From the NCBI RefSeq assembly GCF_036324505.1, contig NC_086363.1:1026946-1090945 (forward strand): 64,000 nucleotides of DNA. Reading direction: 5' to 3'. Shown in pieces: positions 12,363 to 25,200 of the stretch. A program made the position numbers and the translations under genes. Position 1 is the stretch's first letter. Every line of letters starts with the position of its first letter. The stretch is from Eleginops maclovinus. Taxonomy: Eukaryota; Chordata; Actinopteri; Perciformes; Eleginopidae. The notes under the pieces are model-generated. The model did not search any database. It was not told the DNA's origin and saw only the letters and a program-made list of their open reading frames with translations.

Positions 12363-13193
12363 TCCCTCCCTGCACTCTATGACCTCACAGAGTAACTAAC
12401 TGTATGAACAGATTTAATACACCACACAGTCAAACTAGTTAGCGTAATTTGCATATCTACCTAACCAGCTAGCACAGATCGTTTGCTATTTCAGTTATGA
12501 ATAGATCGCGTTAGCTACCTGTCTCACAAGCTAGCACAGATCGTTAGCTACGTGTGGCAAAACAAGGCAGGTTTATTCAAATAGCACCTTTCAACTGTTC
12601 AAGAGAATCAAAGTAAAAATAAAACAAGCTAATGTAGGATAAGACTGCAAATTACAGGGCAGTATAAGATATGAATATTCATTTGATGTATTCGTATTTA
12701 ACTTGACAAGCTAGCTAGTGAACCTTAGCTGTGTGCTTTACACCCTAACGTTTGCTGCCAGAGTCACTATAGCTAGATATCATGTGAATACTGCTAACAC
12801 TAGGATAAGGGTGTATCACAGAGGAGGTGTCATTACAGGAACACCAGTATCAAAGCATCTCAGTAACACCAACAGGTGTGACTCTTTCAGGAGGAGGAAT
12901 AACGTAAATCTTAACACGTCTTCATTTGCTGTTAACTGTTGCTCCTTGTCCCGCAGAGAATTCCTCCTCTTCCTCCTCCTTTTGGTAACTCTCCGCTGTC
13001 GTTAACTCGAGGTCAGAGAAAGTGGGCGTGCGAGCCGAACATCTCTGGTCCAAACTGCCCGACCATCTGGGAAAGAAATATGTGAGACGGGTGAATAATG
13101 TTCTCTCCTCCTCCTGGAAATGTTCGTCCAAAAGCCCCCCCCCCACAACATCTCATTAACTAAACAAACAGAAGCTCAATAATCCTGGGCAGC
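12363..13193. other. Unique intergenic sequence
   Basis: Contains small local repeats of the type gctagcacagatcgttagct (12470-12550). Open frames here are short and unlike known proteins. Nothing else supported. Confidence 0.4.
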
Positions 13194-14085
13194 ATAGAGG
13201 ACTCTTTAAAGTAGAGACGCTACATACTGATATACACCTGAACATCAGCAGGAGAGGACTCTTTAAAGTAGAGACACTACATACTGATATACACCTGAAC
13301 ATCAGCAGGAGAGGACTCTTTAAAGTAGAGACGCTACATACTGATATACACCTGAACATCAGCAGGAGAGGACTCTTTAAAGTAGAGACACTACATACTG
13401 ATATACACCTGAACATCAGCAGGAGAGGACTCTTTAAAGTAGAGACACTACATACTGATATACACCTGAACATCAGCAGGAGAGGACTCTTTAAAGTAGA
13501 GACTCTACATACTGATATACACCTGAACATCAGCAGGAGAGGACTCTTTAAAGTAGAGACACTACATACTGATATACACCTGAACATCAGCAGGAGAGGA
13601 CTCTTTAAAGTAGAGACACTACATACTGATATACACCTGAACATCAGCAGGAGAGGACTCTTTAAAGTAGAGACTCTACATACTGATATACACCTGTACA
13701 TCAGCAGGAGAGGACTCTTTAAAGTAGAGACGCTACATACTGATATACACCTGAACATCAGCAGGAGAGGACTCTTTAAAGTAGAGACACTACATACTGA
13801 TATACACCTGTACATCAGCAGGAGAGGACTCTTTAAAGTAGAGACGCTACATACTGATATACACCTGAACATCAGCAGGAGAGGACTCTTTAAAGTAGAG
13901 ACACTACATACTGATATACACCTGAACATCAGCAGGAGAGGACTCTTTAAAGTAGAGACGCTACATACTGATACACACCTGAACATCAGCAGGAGAGGAC
14001 TCTTTAAAGTAGAGACTCTACATACTGATATACACCTGAACATCAGCAGGAGAGGACTCTTTAAAGTAGAGACACTACACCCTGA
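13194..14085 (-). repeat. 57-bp minisatellite array, locus 2 (about 15-16 units)
   Basis: Clean tandem 57-bp units in the same orientation as 541-868. Variable positions are limited to the three bases after gtagaga and to gaacatc/tacatc. On the minus strand the array yields a 328-codon frame repeating a 19-residue motif (SVSTLKSPLLLMFRCISVC), which is a product of the 19-codon period and not a gene. Confidence 0.95.
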
Positions 14086-17000
14086 TAGAATACATCCTCT
14101 ATAAATCACAGAGGTCTTTCTCCTTCGACAGACTAAGGTCATACTAATAATTGAGTCGTCATGTGACCGCCGTTTGAATTTGTACTCGGGTCACGATGAG
14201 GGTAATGGACCAGGTGACCCTTTTACTTTCAGACCTCTGGCTTCATCGTCTCAAATGAAGGTATTATAGAGACGAGTCTATGATCATCTTCAGAAGGACA
14301 GTGACCTGGATGTGTCTCCTTCTGTCAGCCCTCTCTTTCTGTCCCTGAAAGTGAGGAATGAACATGAGTGATTGAATAAAGTCTGAGATGACAGAGAGAA
14401 CAGGATCAGAGACAATGGTTCTGTCTTCAGTTTGATCTGCTCGTGTTTCTTTTCTATTTCTGCTGTTGTACTCCATCTCCCCTCTAAGCCCCCATTAAAT
14501 CCCTCTGATGTTTGCATCAAAGCTCGAGTGTAATCGTATTTGCACATCTTTCCCTTCTCTGATCTGTAAAATGAGATTTAAAGATAAACCCCCTCGTCTC
14601 CTGGAGGAACGCTTTCCTCTCTTTTTTTAAAACCGTAACGACTCCTGAGCGTCACCCCCGTGGTCGAGCATCACACACTCTCCTTCTCGTTCTGGAGTGA
14701 AACCTCCCCCCGGTGTTTCCTCGCATCTCCGAGGACTTCCTGTGCGTCGCTCTCAGACTTAATTGAAGCCGAGGTTTTGACGCTCTGCGGGAAGCGTTTG
14801 CCCTTCAGACAGATCGCGCCTCCTCATCTCATCGTGACGCAGATCACAGGACGTAGGCGGCCGAGCGGAGGCTCCTTTTACAGGTTTCAGAAGCTGAAAG
14901 ACTGCAAGGACAGCGTGGACTGCAAGGTTTTCCACGGGTCACGCAGTCCATCAGAGTGGGGAGGTTTGATTGGTCAGTTTGGGCTCTTTCTTGATGACTC
15001 TGATCGATGTGCAGTCACAGAAAGAAGTCCGGTCGATTCAGATATTTAGTTCGTTTGAAGATGAAGGTTTAAAGACTTTCTCTTTCAATGGATGTCAATG
15101 TCTTACTGACAATTTGACAAAATGTACAACCTGAAGCTCAATGTGAGCCGATATTTGATTTGTACTCAAGAGTCATGATCAGGACTGCTTTCCCTTCAGA
15201 GAACCAGCCGTACAGAGAACAGCATCCTCAGTGTTCTCGTCATTTTAAGGAGCGTCAAGACCCTTCCTCTTTGCGTCAAACAGATCCTTTAGAGCCCTTA
15301 AAATAATGATAAAGGCCTTAATTGTTATTAAAATGTCTTCAACCAAACTGTTGAAAGGCTTAAAAACACTTGAAGTATTGTTTAATGTCCTTCTTTGTGG
15401 ATCAGGAGAGATAGTAGTTCATCTACAGATTAACTCAATGTTTGGGGACTTTGTCCTTCAATAGACGAGGTGTTTGATCACAACCCAAAGCTCGACATGA
15501 AGGCGTAAATTGGATTTGTGCTCAACTGCTTCCCTTCAGAGAACAAGCTGAGTGAGAACATGGAAACGCTGACTCTGGAAGTCACTTGAAAGTGGTGGAA
15601 GCCCTCAGGTGCCTCGGACCGTGACCTCTGACCTCCCCCCCCCCCCCGCATCGAGACGATTTTCCTCCTCGTGGCTCAGACGATCGAGCAGGCGCTGACG
15701 AGGTGATCTGCGGGGTTGGAGTAAGCGTCCGTGGCAGCCTCATTATCTCCGGGGAGGGTTGGGAAGCCGGCACTCTGCAGAGTTCTCATTGATTAGTGAA
15801 GACGTCAGCCCGGAGCTCAGACATGCAGGCAGACGTTCAAAGAGGAAGGCTTTACATCTCCCAGTCAACGCTCGTCTTCATCACCAGCTGCCGACACGGC
15901 GACCTTCACACGCTCGCTCAATCAGGGGTGTCAACACGTCGGTACGGGGCGGGTCAAGATCAGCATTTAGACGAGGCACGTTTATTTATAAAGCACATAC
16001 TGCAGCAGGAACACTTTTAAAAACAGTCACTAAAAAGCAAAGGAAGAGAATCAACATTCGACAGATTAAAGGACTTTATTGATCCCAGTTTGGGATAAAA
16101 AGACAGGGCATCGTACAGTCAAATTAAAAGAGTAAAATAAACAATTCAAAATGGGAAAGTCTTCAGCCTGGATTAAAAGCAGTACGACTTGCAGCTTTTC
16201 CAAATCCCGCTGAGACATTCGTCCTTTAAGAGGGCGCTGATCTCGTTTATCAGATATATCAAGTCCCAACCACGCTCCGTCAGAGCTCCGTCAATGTTTT
16301 TCCTCAAAGGTCTTCTTCAAATTCTGAATTTGAAAGTCGATTAGAAACTTTAATTTTGAATATGAAATGTTTTTTTTTTACCAAACTTGAATTCACATTT
16401 TAATTGAATGTATTATAGAATCGTTATTTTAGGAATTATGCACGACGGATGTTTTTAAAATGAACATTAATAAAAAATCTCACGTCCCCCCTGCAGTTCT
16501 CCAACGAACCCCCATTGGAGAACCGCTGCTCTATTTGACACCATCTTCATATTTCTGGACTCATGTCATCATCTCTGACCAACAGAAGTGATGTTTCCTG
16601 CAGCACTTTAACTTTTCATGGAGAAAATCTGCATGTAGTTTGAGGGTGCACGCCCACAGTAGGAGGGTTTAGCCAAAACCATTCATTCTTAGGTCTTAGT
16701 GGTTAGTAATTCAGGTCAGAGTCCATGAGTACACCTGGAGGCCGACAGAAGCGTTCCTCCTTGCCTCCTAAAAACAGTTCCCTCACTTTGTGTAATTGGC
16801 GTACGTTCGGACACATCCAGCCATGGATATGTCCAAAGTGCTGACTCAGTGTTTGAGTTGGACCGTAGTTCCCTGGTGATATAAATAACCCAAACACAAG
16901 TCTCAGTCACCTTTGCTGTCGTGTTTCCGTCTCAAACTCTTTGCTCAGAGTTTTAAAGCAGCATCTCCACCATCCGTCAGCCGGAGTAGGAAAAGGCTGC

Positions 17001-20000
17001 GTCACCTTTCACTCCTTCATCCATTCTCCCGTTATCGCCCTGTCCAAAACATTCCTCGTGACGGAGCAGCGCTTTATTCCCATTTCTCACATCCTCCAAA
17101 TGCCGGAATGTCATACCTGGATGAGATGTTGTGGTGGGGAGGGGTCTGTGGCTCTCTGCTGCCCCCCCATGTGGCAGGATTCAGATTACTGTACACACAG
17201 AAAAGTATGCAAGAAATACTCTGTCCAAAAGTACAGAGCACAGCTTTCCACACTGTAAAACATCATGGTGAGCATTTTGTAGAAATGACTTTCATTCTTA
17301 CAAAATGACATCTGACAACCATCGGTGTTCTTCAGAGGATAATTCAAACTGCGTTTTATAATAAATGAGCGCTTCCTCTTGAAGAAACACCAGGTCAAAC
17401 TTACTGTATCATCTCACCGACACTGTGGTGCAAAAGTCCTTCATGGTTCTGAGATTCTTAACTCCAATTACTCTAAATGCTCTCTGGATATTGTAACAGC
17501 GCCAAGAGTTGTCCTGAAGTTTAATGATTCATTACATAGACATCCACCAAGATCCAATGCCTGACTGTATCTCGCATGTTATCAGAAGTAGAACTTGGTT
17601 TGTGTTCCCGTCTTTCTGAACACAATCCTCTCCAGAACTGTGTGGGTTCTTCCTCTGCACATGGGTCACCCTGCCTCCAAACTTCATACACATTGGGCCG
17701 GTAATATCTGTGCAATGTTGCTAACAAACAGACAAACAAACTGAAGACGAAACATCCTTTGCAGAAGGAATCAAACCACACTGTTGAGGTAGATCTCGGA
17801 TTGATCAGGAACTTGATGTCTTGATATCGTACTTATTTCTGATTGGATCAAATGTTCTTGAATGTGTTCTTAAAAAACAGTCCTGGTGCATTTCAGTTTA
17901 TATAATCATGCAAAATAAACTGCAGTTATTGTCCTGCACAGTCACATCCTTTAAAGTGTTTCTTAGGAACGTTTTAGCCGCTGTTTCCAGAACTGAACAG
18001 CTTAGAATCTCAGAACCCGTCCAGATGTGACTTCAGTGTACTTTCATCGGTACCCAGACAGATTTCCTGGGTTTTCTCCTCTGGTTGTCGGTTTATTTCC
18101 TGCAGTCTGCTGCCCTCTTGTGCAGGACTCCCTCACATGATTCATGCTTTAATAAGGAGAAGTCACGGTGGGGAGGGGGGGTTAATTTAGCATGCAATAC
18201 ATTCCATACATTAAGGGCGACATTATGCCTTGTTAGTATTTAGAGTTCAATGGTTTCCTGTAGAGCTGAAACACTGTGGAGCTAAATCTACAAAAAATAC
18301 AATTTATTTGAAAGTTTTTGTCCTGAACTCCGAAAGATGAATTCAAACAGAAAACAAGTCCTTAAAATAATGTTTCAGGTTGAAAACTGTTTGGATTCAG
18401 TTCAGCAATTATTTGGAATAAAGTATTTCTTTTCATAATTCAGTTTTAAGAATATTTTGAGATTTGAATCCTTGTTTTTTTCAGTTGCAGATTTTAAGTT
18501 CTCAGTTTCAAACTTGTGGCCCTGATGTTGCTTGGGGGGCGGGGCTTACCAAAGAGTAGTTTGGCATCCTGAGTGACAGGCCTCTCATGTTGCCTTCATG
18601 GATGTTAGGTAGCGCGAGATCTAGCTGATTTAGCTCCATAGTCCACTAAATAATATAAATGTTGAGCATGAATCAACTTAAGTATAGTAAGTATAATATT
18701 GTGTTGTTTTTTTCTATAATAAAGTGAATATATTTGACTACCAAAGGCTTCCATACAGACAGGCGGTGCAGCTTCAATAATGTCTGTAGTTTTATTTAAA
18801 TGATCTTTTATTGGACATTTAATCTCACGTCTTATGCGTTCTATACATTTGTATTGCACATTCTTACTATTTTATGTCAGTGTTCATATTTCAGTATCTT
18901 TTATTTGATTTCTTAAAACGTTTTTCTGTTAATCTCTATGTTGTATAAATATTTCTCTATTTGATTTAGTTTTTAATTGGACGTTTGCTCTACGGTCTTA
19001 TGCTTATCAGCAGGTTCTCACTATAATATTAATGTAAATATTTGTATATTTTTATCTTTAATTTAAATATTCCTTTCTTAAACGGAGAATCTGTCACAAA
19101 TCTCAAATGAGATGTGACATCACATTGTAACCGTGCTGGATCTGCACCGCAGCATAAATCCTGCTCGTTAAATCTTTAAATAGTGCTTATATAGAGCGGA
19201 GTAACAAAGCCTTGTTTCTGTGGGAACAGAAGTCAAGCCCGAGACTGAGCGGCTGAGTCAGGGACACACACATACAAAAGTGCTTCCAGGAAACCATTCA
19301 CTTAAGTGCAGACGGGAATACCAGAATGATAACTCAATACTGTTGTGGAAGTTCCACACTTAATCCCCTTCTGGTAAGAAAAGAGCAAATCCACAAGCTT
19401 CAAATCAAAGGTGTGTTATTTTAATAAAGAGCATTTAGCAGAATCAGGTCCAGCTGGAGGCCAGATAACCTGCACAACCTATGTCCTACAGGATCTGACC
19501 TGATCAAACATTAGACCAGACTCTTAAAGGGGAGGAAGAAGGGGGACAGCCAATCAAATTCTACATTACAGGATACTCAAACAAAGGGAGGGGAAAGGGG
19601 GAGATCAATCAAGGGACACAGGCAGACTGCATACAATGAAGAGCTGACATCACAGAGACACAGCCAGTTGTCTCCGTCTCAGCTGATGCTAATTCAAGCT
19701 GTGAGTAAGTCTAACTGCAGAAGAAACTTACAGTGACATAACTATCATACATTTCTACGATAAATACCAGTTCAGTTAAGGACTTAAAAGTTGTTTCCAG
19801 GGCGGGTAAATGGTGATACTGCTGGCAGCAAGCATGCTTTAAGTATTTCTCTGGGGAACAGTACAGAAATAAACCTGACCCGGAGTTACCGTATGGGCGT
19901 CACCAGAGGACTTCCGCTTTAGGCTGAAATAAAGGCTGTTTTATAAAGACTGTCTGTGTGGTTTGATAGTGTGTAAACAGAACTGTGACAGGAGAAGAAA

Positions 20001-22020
20001 AACATGTGGACAGAGCGTCCTCTGCACAGACGTTTCTATTTACTTTTGCAAACAAAGTTATTTCTATCTTTAAGGAGACACGATTTCAGGAAGCAAAGTC
20101 TTCAGACACCAAAAGTCATTTCTACCAAGACTTGTGGGTCAGTAGATGAGTTCCTGGGAGGAAATTGAAGCCAATAATCTCTAATTCATATGTGGTCGTG
20201 CTAATAACCATCCTGACAGTCTCAGTGTTTCTCTTAGCCTAGAGGTGTGTCTTTCCTTCTGAACTCCTCAGGTTTAGACTGTCAGGTTAAAACTTGTTGC
20301 AGTTCCAGTGAACTTCCAGCATGTAATCCTCATATCCACTTCAGCTGCACTTTTGTTTACACATCAACAAAACAAAGAATCTGTGAGCATGCTAACAAGC
20401 TAACAAGCTAATCATAGATAGGACCTTGGTAATGTTTCCTGCTAAATGTTAGCATGTTAGCATTGGGATTAACCCACAGTGTTCTCTGCAGCACTTGAAC
20501 TGGTGACCTTCCGGTTCTTAAGCCAAGTCCCCACGGATTTTCCACCACCACACTGACTGAGACTGAAGGACAGGTTCAGTGCGGTGCATGAGGACTTTCT
20601 CACGTGTTTAAACCTGAAAAATAAAACCCACACGCCTTACTAAGCACTTGGATTTATGGTTGTCATCATCTTGGAATTTGGGGGAAGCCATGTTTAGATT
20701 TGTTTTTGTTTGTTTGACACGCCATCTTTTCGTTGGATGTGTCGCCATCATCTGGTTGTTTTTTTGGCATCCTAAATGAGGAACTTTCGACCATCTGGTT
20801 TCTGTTGTATTGTCAGCTTTGTTTAGTTTTCTCAGAATCAGAAATACTTGATTGTTGCAGCAGCGAAATACAAAAAGAAGCAAAACAAATCCTTGGAACT
20901 AAAAAATACAAATGTACAAAAAGGTAAAAATGTAAATCAGTATAAGGAGTGCACGTCCAGTTCACACAGCGTCCTGCACTCACAGAGAGAGGCTGCTTTA
21001 TCATCTATTTTCCCGCCATAATTTACTAAATACATATCGTGCTCTGTTGCAGAAGACTTGAAACTACAGATTGAGACCATCAACTCGTCGGGGAAATGTT
21101 CACTGAGGTTTTGAATCAAGAGAGAAGGAGGAACACTCTTCTATGCAATCTGACTCCTGCTGGAAATTAATCAAAATTCAGCTTTAAGGCTTTTGTTTTA
21201 GACCCTGATTTTGCCGCTTGAATCCTGCTCTGAACATGCAATCTGAAACATAGAAATGGGAAAGGGTTGTGGTTTTACAATGAAAGCAGAACCGAGGAGG
21301 CCCTGAAGGCCGTCTCCACAGACATGTGTTGGTTTCACAGTGAAATCAAACCAGCAGCTGCAGCTGTCTCTCTGCACTGTACACAAACTGTATGTACAGA
21401 CAGCTGTGGAGCAGTCTGAATATCTGTGCTGCCTGGAATACACATTAGCCCTGCCAAATAATGTACGTAGACACCACGTAGAAGTGTATCGAAGAAACGC
21501 AGTTTTTATTTATCAAATGTCTTCTTCATTAAAGTAGTGTTGTATTAGAGTTTCACCCTGCAGAACAAATGATTTAGTTTGATTAAAATAAAATAAGCAA
21601 CTAGAAAGGAACACATCTCCAGATTCTGTTCTCCTTTACAGTCATGTGGCTTTAAGGTGCTTTACAGAAACATTCACAGAATACAAATACGTACCTCTCC
21701 TTCTCCAAAGGGGTTACACCTCCTGTAGAACACTCTTAGTTAAGCCTGTAATTCACTAACTTAATAGCAGTGGTCAACTTCTACTGAACTTCATATTTTA
21801 AGATGTTTACATTCATTTAACTCTGTTGGTAAGGGGAGGGGGCACAGCTCAAAGCATAACAAATACCATAACCAATGACAAGGGCTTCTTCTTTTTCAAA
21901 ATGTTCGTTTGGTTGGGCTTTAAAACATGAAGCTGAAGCCCACCTAAAACAGGCCTTGCTACGCCACTGCTAACACTTCAGTACTTTTGCACTTCACCTC
22001 TGCCTTCACATGTGCCAGCC
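14086..22020. other. Gene-poor upstream region of NT5E
   Basis: No exon could be supported on either strand. It holds a poly-C run near 15637, fragments resembling a common fish repeat tail (tttattgatcccagtttgg near 16076), a dispersed repeat at 16508-16668, an AT-rich stretch 18300-19080 and short open frames without family resemblance. Some of it may be regulatory DNA for NT5E. Confidence 0.4.
16508..16668 (+). repeat. Dispersed repeat, copy 1
   Basis: Shares tatttgacacc, cttcatatttctggactcat, ctttaac and gcacgcccacagta, in the same order, with 40774-40924 inside an SNX14 intron. Divergence is clearly higher than between the minisatellite arrays. The family was not recognised. Confidence 0.65.
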
Positions 22021-22093
22021 AGCGAAGTGTGCAGCCTGTAATCTCAGAAGTTAATTCAGGGCAGAAGAAAAAGGCGGATCAAAACAACCCAAA

Positions 22094-22138
22094 TCCTCCT
22101 CCTCCTCCTCCTCCTCCTCCTCCTCCTCCTCCTCCTCC
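22094..22138 (+). repeat. (CCT)n microsatellite upstream of NT5E
   Basis: About 15 CCT/CTC triplets roughly 110 bp upstream of the NT5E start codon, probably in its promoter or 5' UTR. The reverse strand reads as a poly-Glu frame by chance. Confidence 0.9.
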
Positions 22139-22246
22139 AGGCATGTAGTGTGTCTTTGTTTAATTTCCACACTGTAAAGGCAGCAGGAGCAGCGGTAGGA
22201 AGAAGAACGCCTCCCTCCTCCAGAGTTGTTTACGCGCGACGGAGCG

Positions 22247-25200
22247 ATGTCAGCGGTGCGCCCGGAGAGGAGCGTGCTCTCTCGGCTCCTCTTCTTCCTC
22301 CTCCTGAACTCCTGCTCCGCCTTTGAACTGGTGCTCCTGCACACCAACGACGTGCACGCCCGGGTGGAGGAGACCAGCGCACACTCGGGGGCGTGTAGCA
22401 GCGACAGCACCGCGTGTTTCGCCGGGGTGGCGCGCAGAGCGACGGCGGTGAAGCGGATCCGGAGCTCCGAGCCGAACGTGCTGCTGCTGGACGCCGGGGA
22501 TCAGTTCCAGGGGACGGTGTGGTTCAACCACTACAGGGGGGCCGAGGCGGCGCACTTCATGAACAAACTGCAGTACGATTCCATGGTGAGGAAAACACAC
22601 ACTGTACACTCTGACAGCAGAGCACTTAGCTGTTGTTGGAACAGACGTTTTCCAGCAGCTCCAGACTGCCTCTGAGCTGCGGACCAGTTCCTTTCTGTAG
22701 CCGTGAACAGCCGCATGTTCTAGACCTTGACTTCTAATATGTCCTGTGTGGACCAGGAGACTGTTTGCCCCTCCGACAGGTGTGCTGGAGAGTCAAATCT
22801 GCAGACTGAGAAGCATGTTTATAACAGAGACCAGCGCCGTCATCTATCTCCTGGGGGGTGGGGGGTGGGGTTACCGAGTTTACTCCAACAAATTAAAGTC
22901 CAGGAAGAAAAACTTCAGGGTTTAAGTAAACATTTAAATACTTAAGAGATTTAGGGATGTAGAGTCTCTACTTTAAAGAGTCCTCTCCTGCTGATGTTCA
23001 GGTGTATATCAGTATGTAGAGTCTCTACTTTAAAGAGTCCTCTCCTGCTGATGTTCAGGTGTATATCAGTATGTAGTGTCTCTACTTTAAAGAGTCCTCT
23101 CCTGCTGATGTTCAGGTGTGTATCAGTATGTAGTGTCTCTACTTTAAAGAGTCCTCTCCTGCTGATGTTCAGGTGTATATCAGTATGTAGAGTCTCTACT
23201 TTAAAGAGTCCTCTCCTGCTGATGTTCAGGTGTATATCAGTATGTAGTGTCTCTACTTTAAAGAGTCCTCTCCTGCTGATGTTCAGGTGTATATCAGTAT
23301 GTAGTGTCTCTACTTTAAAGAGTCCTCTCCTGCTGATGTTCAGGTGTATATCAGTATGTAGAGTCTCTACTTTAAAGAGTCCTCTCCTGCTGATGTTCAG
23401 GTGTATATCAGTATGTAGTGTCTCTACTTTAAAGAGTCCTCTCCTGCTGATGTTCAGGTGTGTATCAGTATGTAGAGTCTCTACTTTAAAGAGTCCTCTC
23501 CTGCTGATGTTCAGGTGTATATCAGTATGTAGTGTCTCTACTTTAAGAGTCCTCTCCTGCTGATGTTCAGGTGTATATCAGTATGTAGCGTCTCTACTTT
23601 AAAGAGTCCTCTCCTTTCTCCCAGGCCTTTGGGAACCACGAGTTTGATAACGAGGTGGAGGGTCTGATGAAGCCGTTCATGGAGCAGATCCTCTGTCCCG
23701 TCCTCAGCGCCAATCTAAAAACGGACTCGACCCTGCCGGCGTTCAGCAGCTCGTACCTCCCGTACAAGATCCTGACGGTGGGGGGGGAGAAGGTGGGCAT
23801 CGTGGGGTACACTTCTCAGGAGACAACAGCGCTGTCCAAACCAGGTGAGTCGAGCAGGGGACAGGTTATACCTGATTGACTCTGACTCTATATTAATAAT
23901 ATATTAAATTATATTAATGAAATAAATCATAATTCATAACGATGGTCCAATTCAGTTTTTCAGGATCAATGTAAAATAATAGTAGTAAATAAAAACTGAA
24001 GTAAAATATTTATCCTTATAATATTATTATTTATAACAATAATTATAACCCTAAAAATAATGAACACAATTCTATTAAAAGTTTGAATATTAAAGAGTAC
24101 TGCAGAAGTGCCTTCAAGTCATTATTATGTGGTAAAAACGTCCCTCTAACTTGGCATGTTGCTTTTGTTCTGCAGGTTTAATGGATATGACAGTCTCTCC
24201 CAGGTTGATGATATATAATGTGGTGAAAAGGTTTTAGATTTCTCAGAGAGGATAGTTTCTCTCCCTGTGCTGCTTCACATATTACCCCGTGTCTCTGCAG
24301 GTCCATACCTGCACTTCGAGGCGGAGGTTCCCGCCCTGCAGCTGCAGGTGGACAAGCTCCTGACGCTGGGGGTCAATAAGATCATCGCTCTCGGTCACTC
24401 CGGGTTCACCATGGACCAAGAGATCGCCAGGAGGGTCCGCGGGGTGGACGTGGTCATCGGGGGACACAGTAACACTTTCCTCTACACCGGTAACATCTCC
24501 CGTTTATTTAATATGGTTTTGTCTCTGAGGAAGAATTCACGTCCTTTACTTCAATAAAAGTACTAAAAAAATACTTCACTACAAGAAAAAGTCAGTATGT
24601 TGTACCTAAACTCTGTTTTTTACTTCATTACATGCCAACACATCTGAAATAACAATAAAAAATCTATAAATTAGAGAGACTTAAAGGTGTTTTAGAGTCC
24701 AATTAAGTTTCTTTAATTGGCTGATTGATTATTCTAGTCTTTCAGCAGTTACTGTAACTCAAAACCATCATTATTCATGTGTTTTTAAAAAAAGATCTGG
24801 TGTTTCTAAGGGAAATAAAGCTGGAAGAGGAAGGTGTCTGTTATGGACTACACTTATAAAGTTGCTGAAAAGAAAACACTCAAGAAAAGCACTTTCAAAT
24901 TGCAATTAGGTAAAGTATAGATATAGATACGTTTAGATATAAACGTCTGAAAAACATGTGTTTCTCACTCTGAGTCAGGGTGAGACTTCCCCTCCCTCGG
25001 TGTGTCGGAGAGGAAACTCTGAGTCGTCGGGCACAGTTCTGGAGTAAACACAGCGTCCACATCAGTAACGATCTACAGCTTTCTATAAACAGGAGGAGGA
25101 AGCCTCAGGGATGCGTTCAAAGCCTCTAGTGACGTGCAGTTTCTCTGTGCTACAAACTAGAGAAAATAATTGAAAGCTGGTCCTGTCTAAAGGAAACAAA

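Noticed and set aside
13156..14142. 328-aa open frame repeating a 19-residue motif, and similar frames at 22994-23563 and 25796-26563
   Set aside because: They follow the 57-bp (19-codon) period of a minisatellite. They change strand with array orientation and lie inside NT5E introns or intergenic DNA.
22250..22609. 119-aa minus-strand frame opposite NT5E exon 1
   Set aside because: Antisense shadow of a GC-rich coding exon with no family resemblance.
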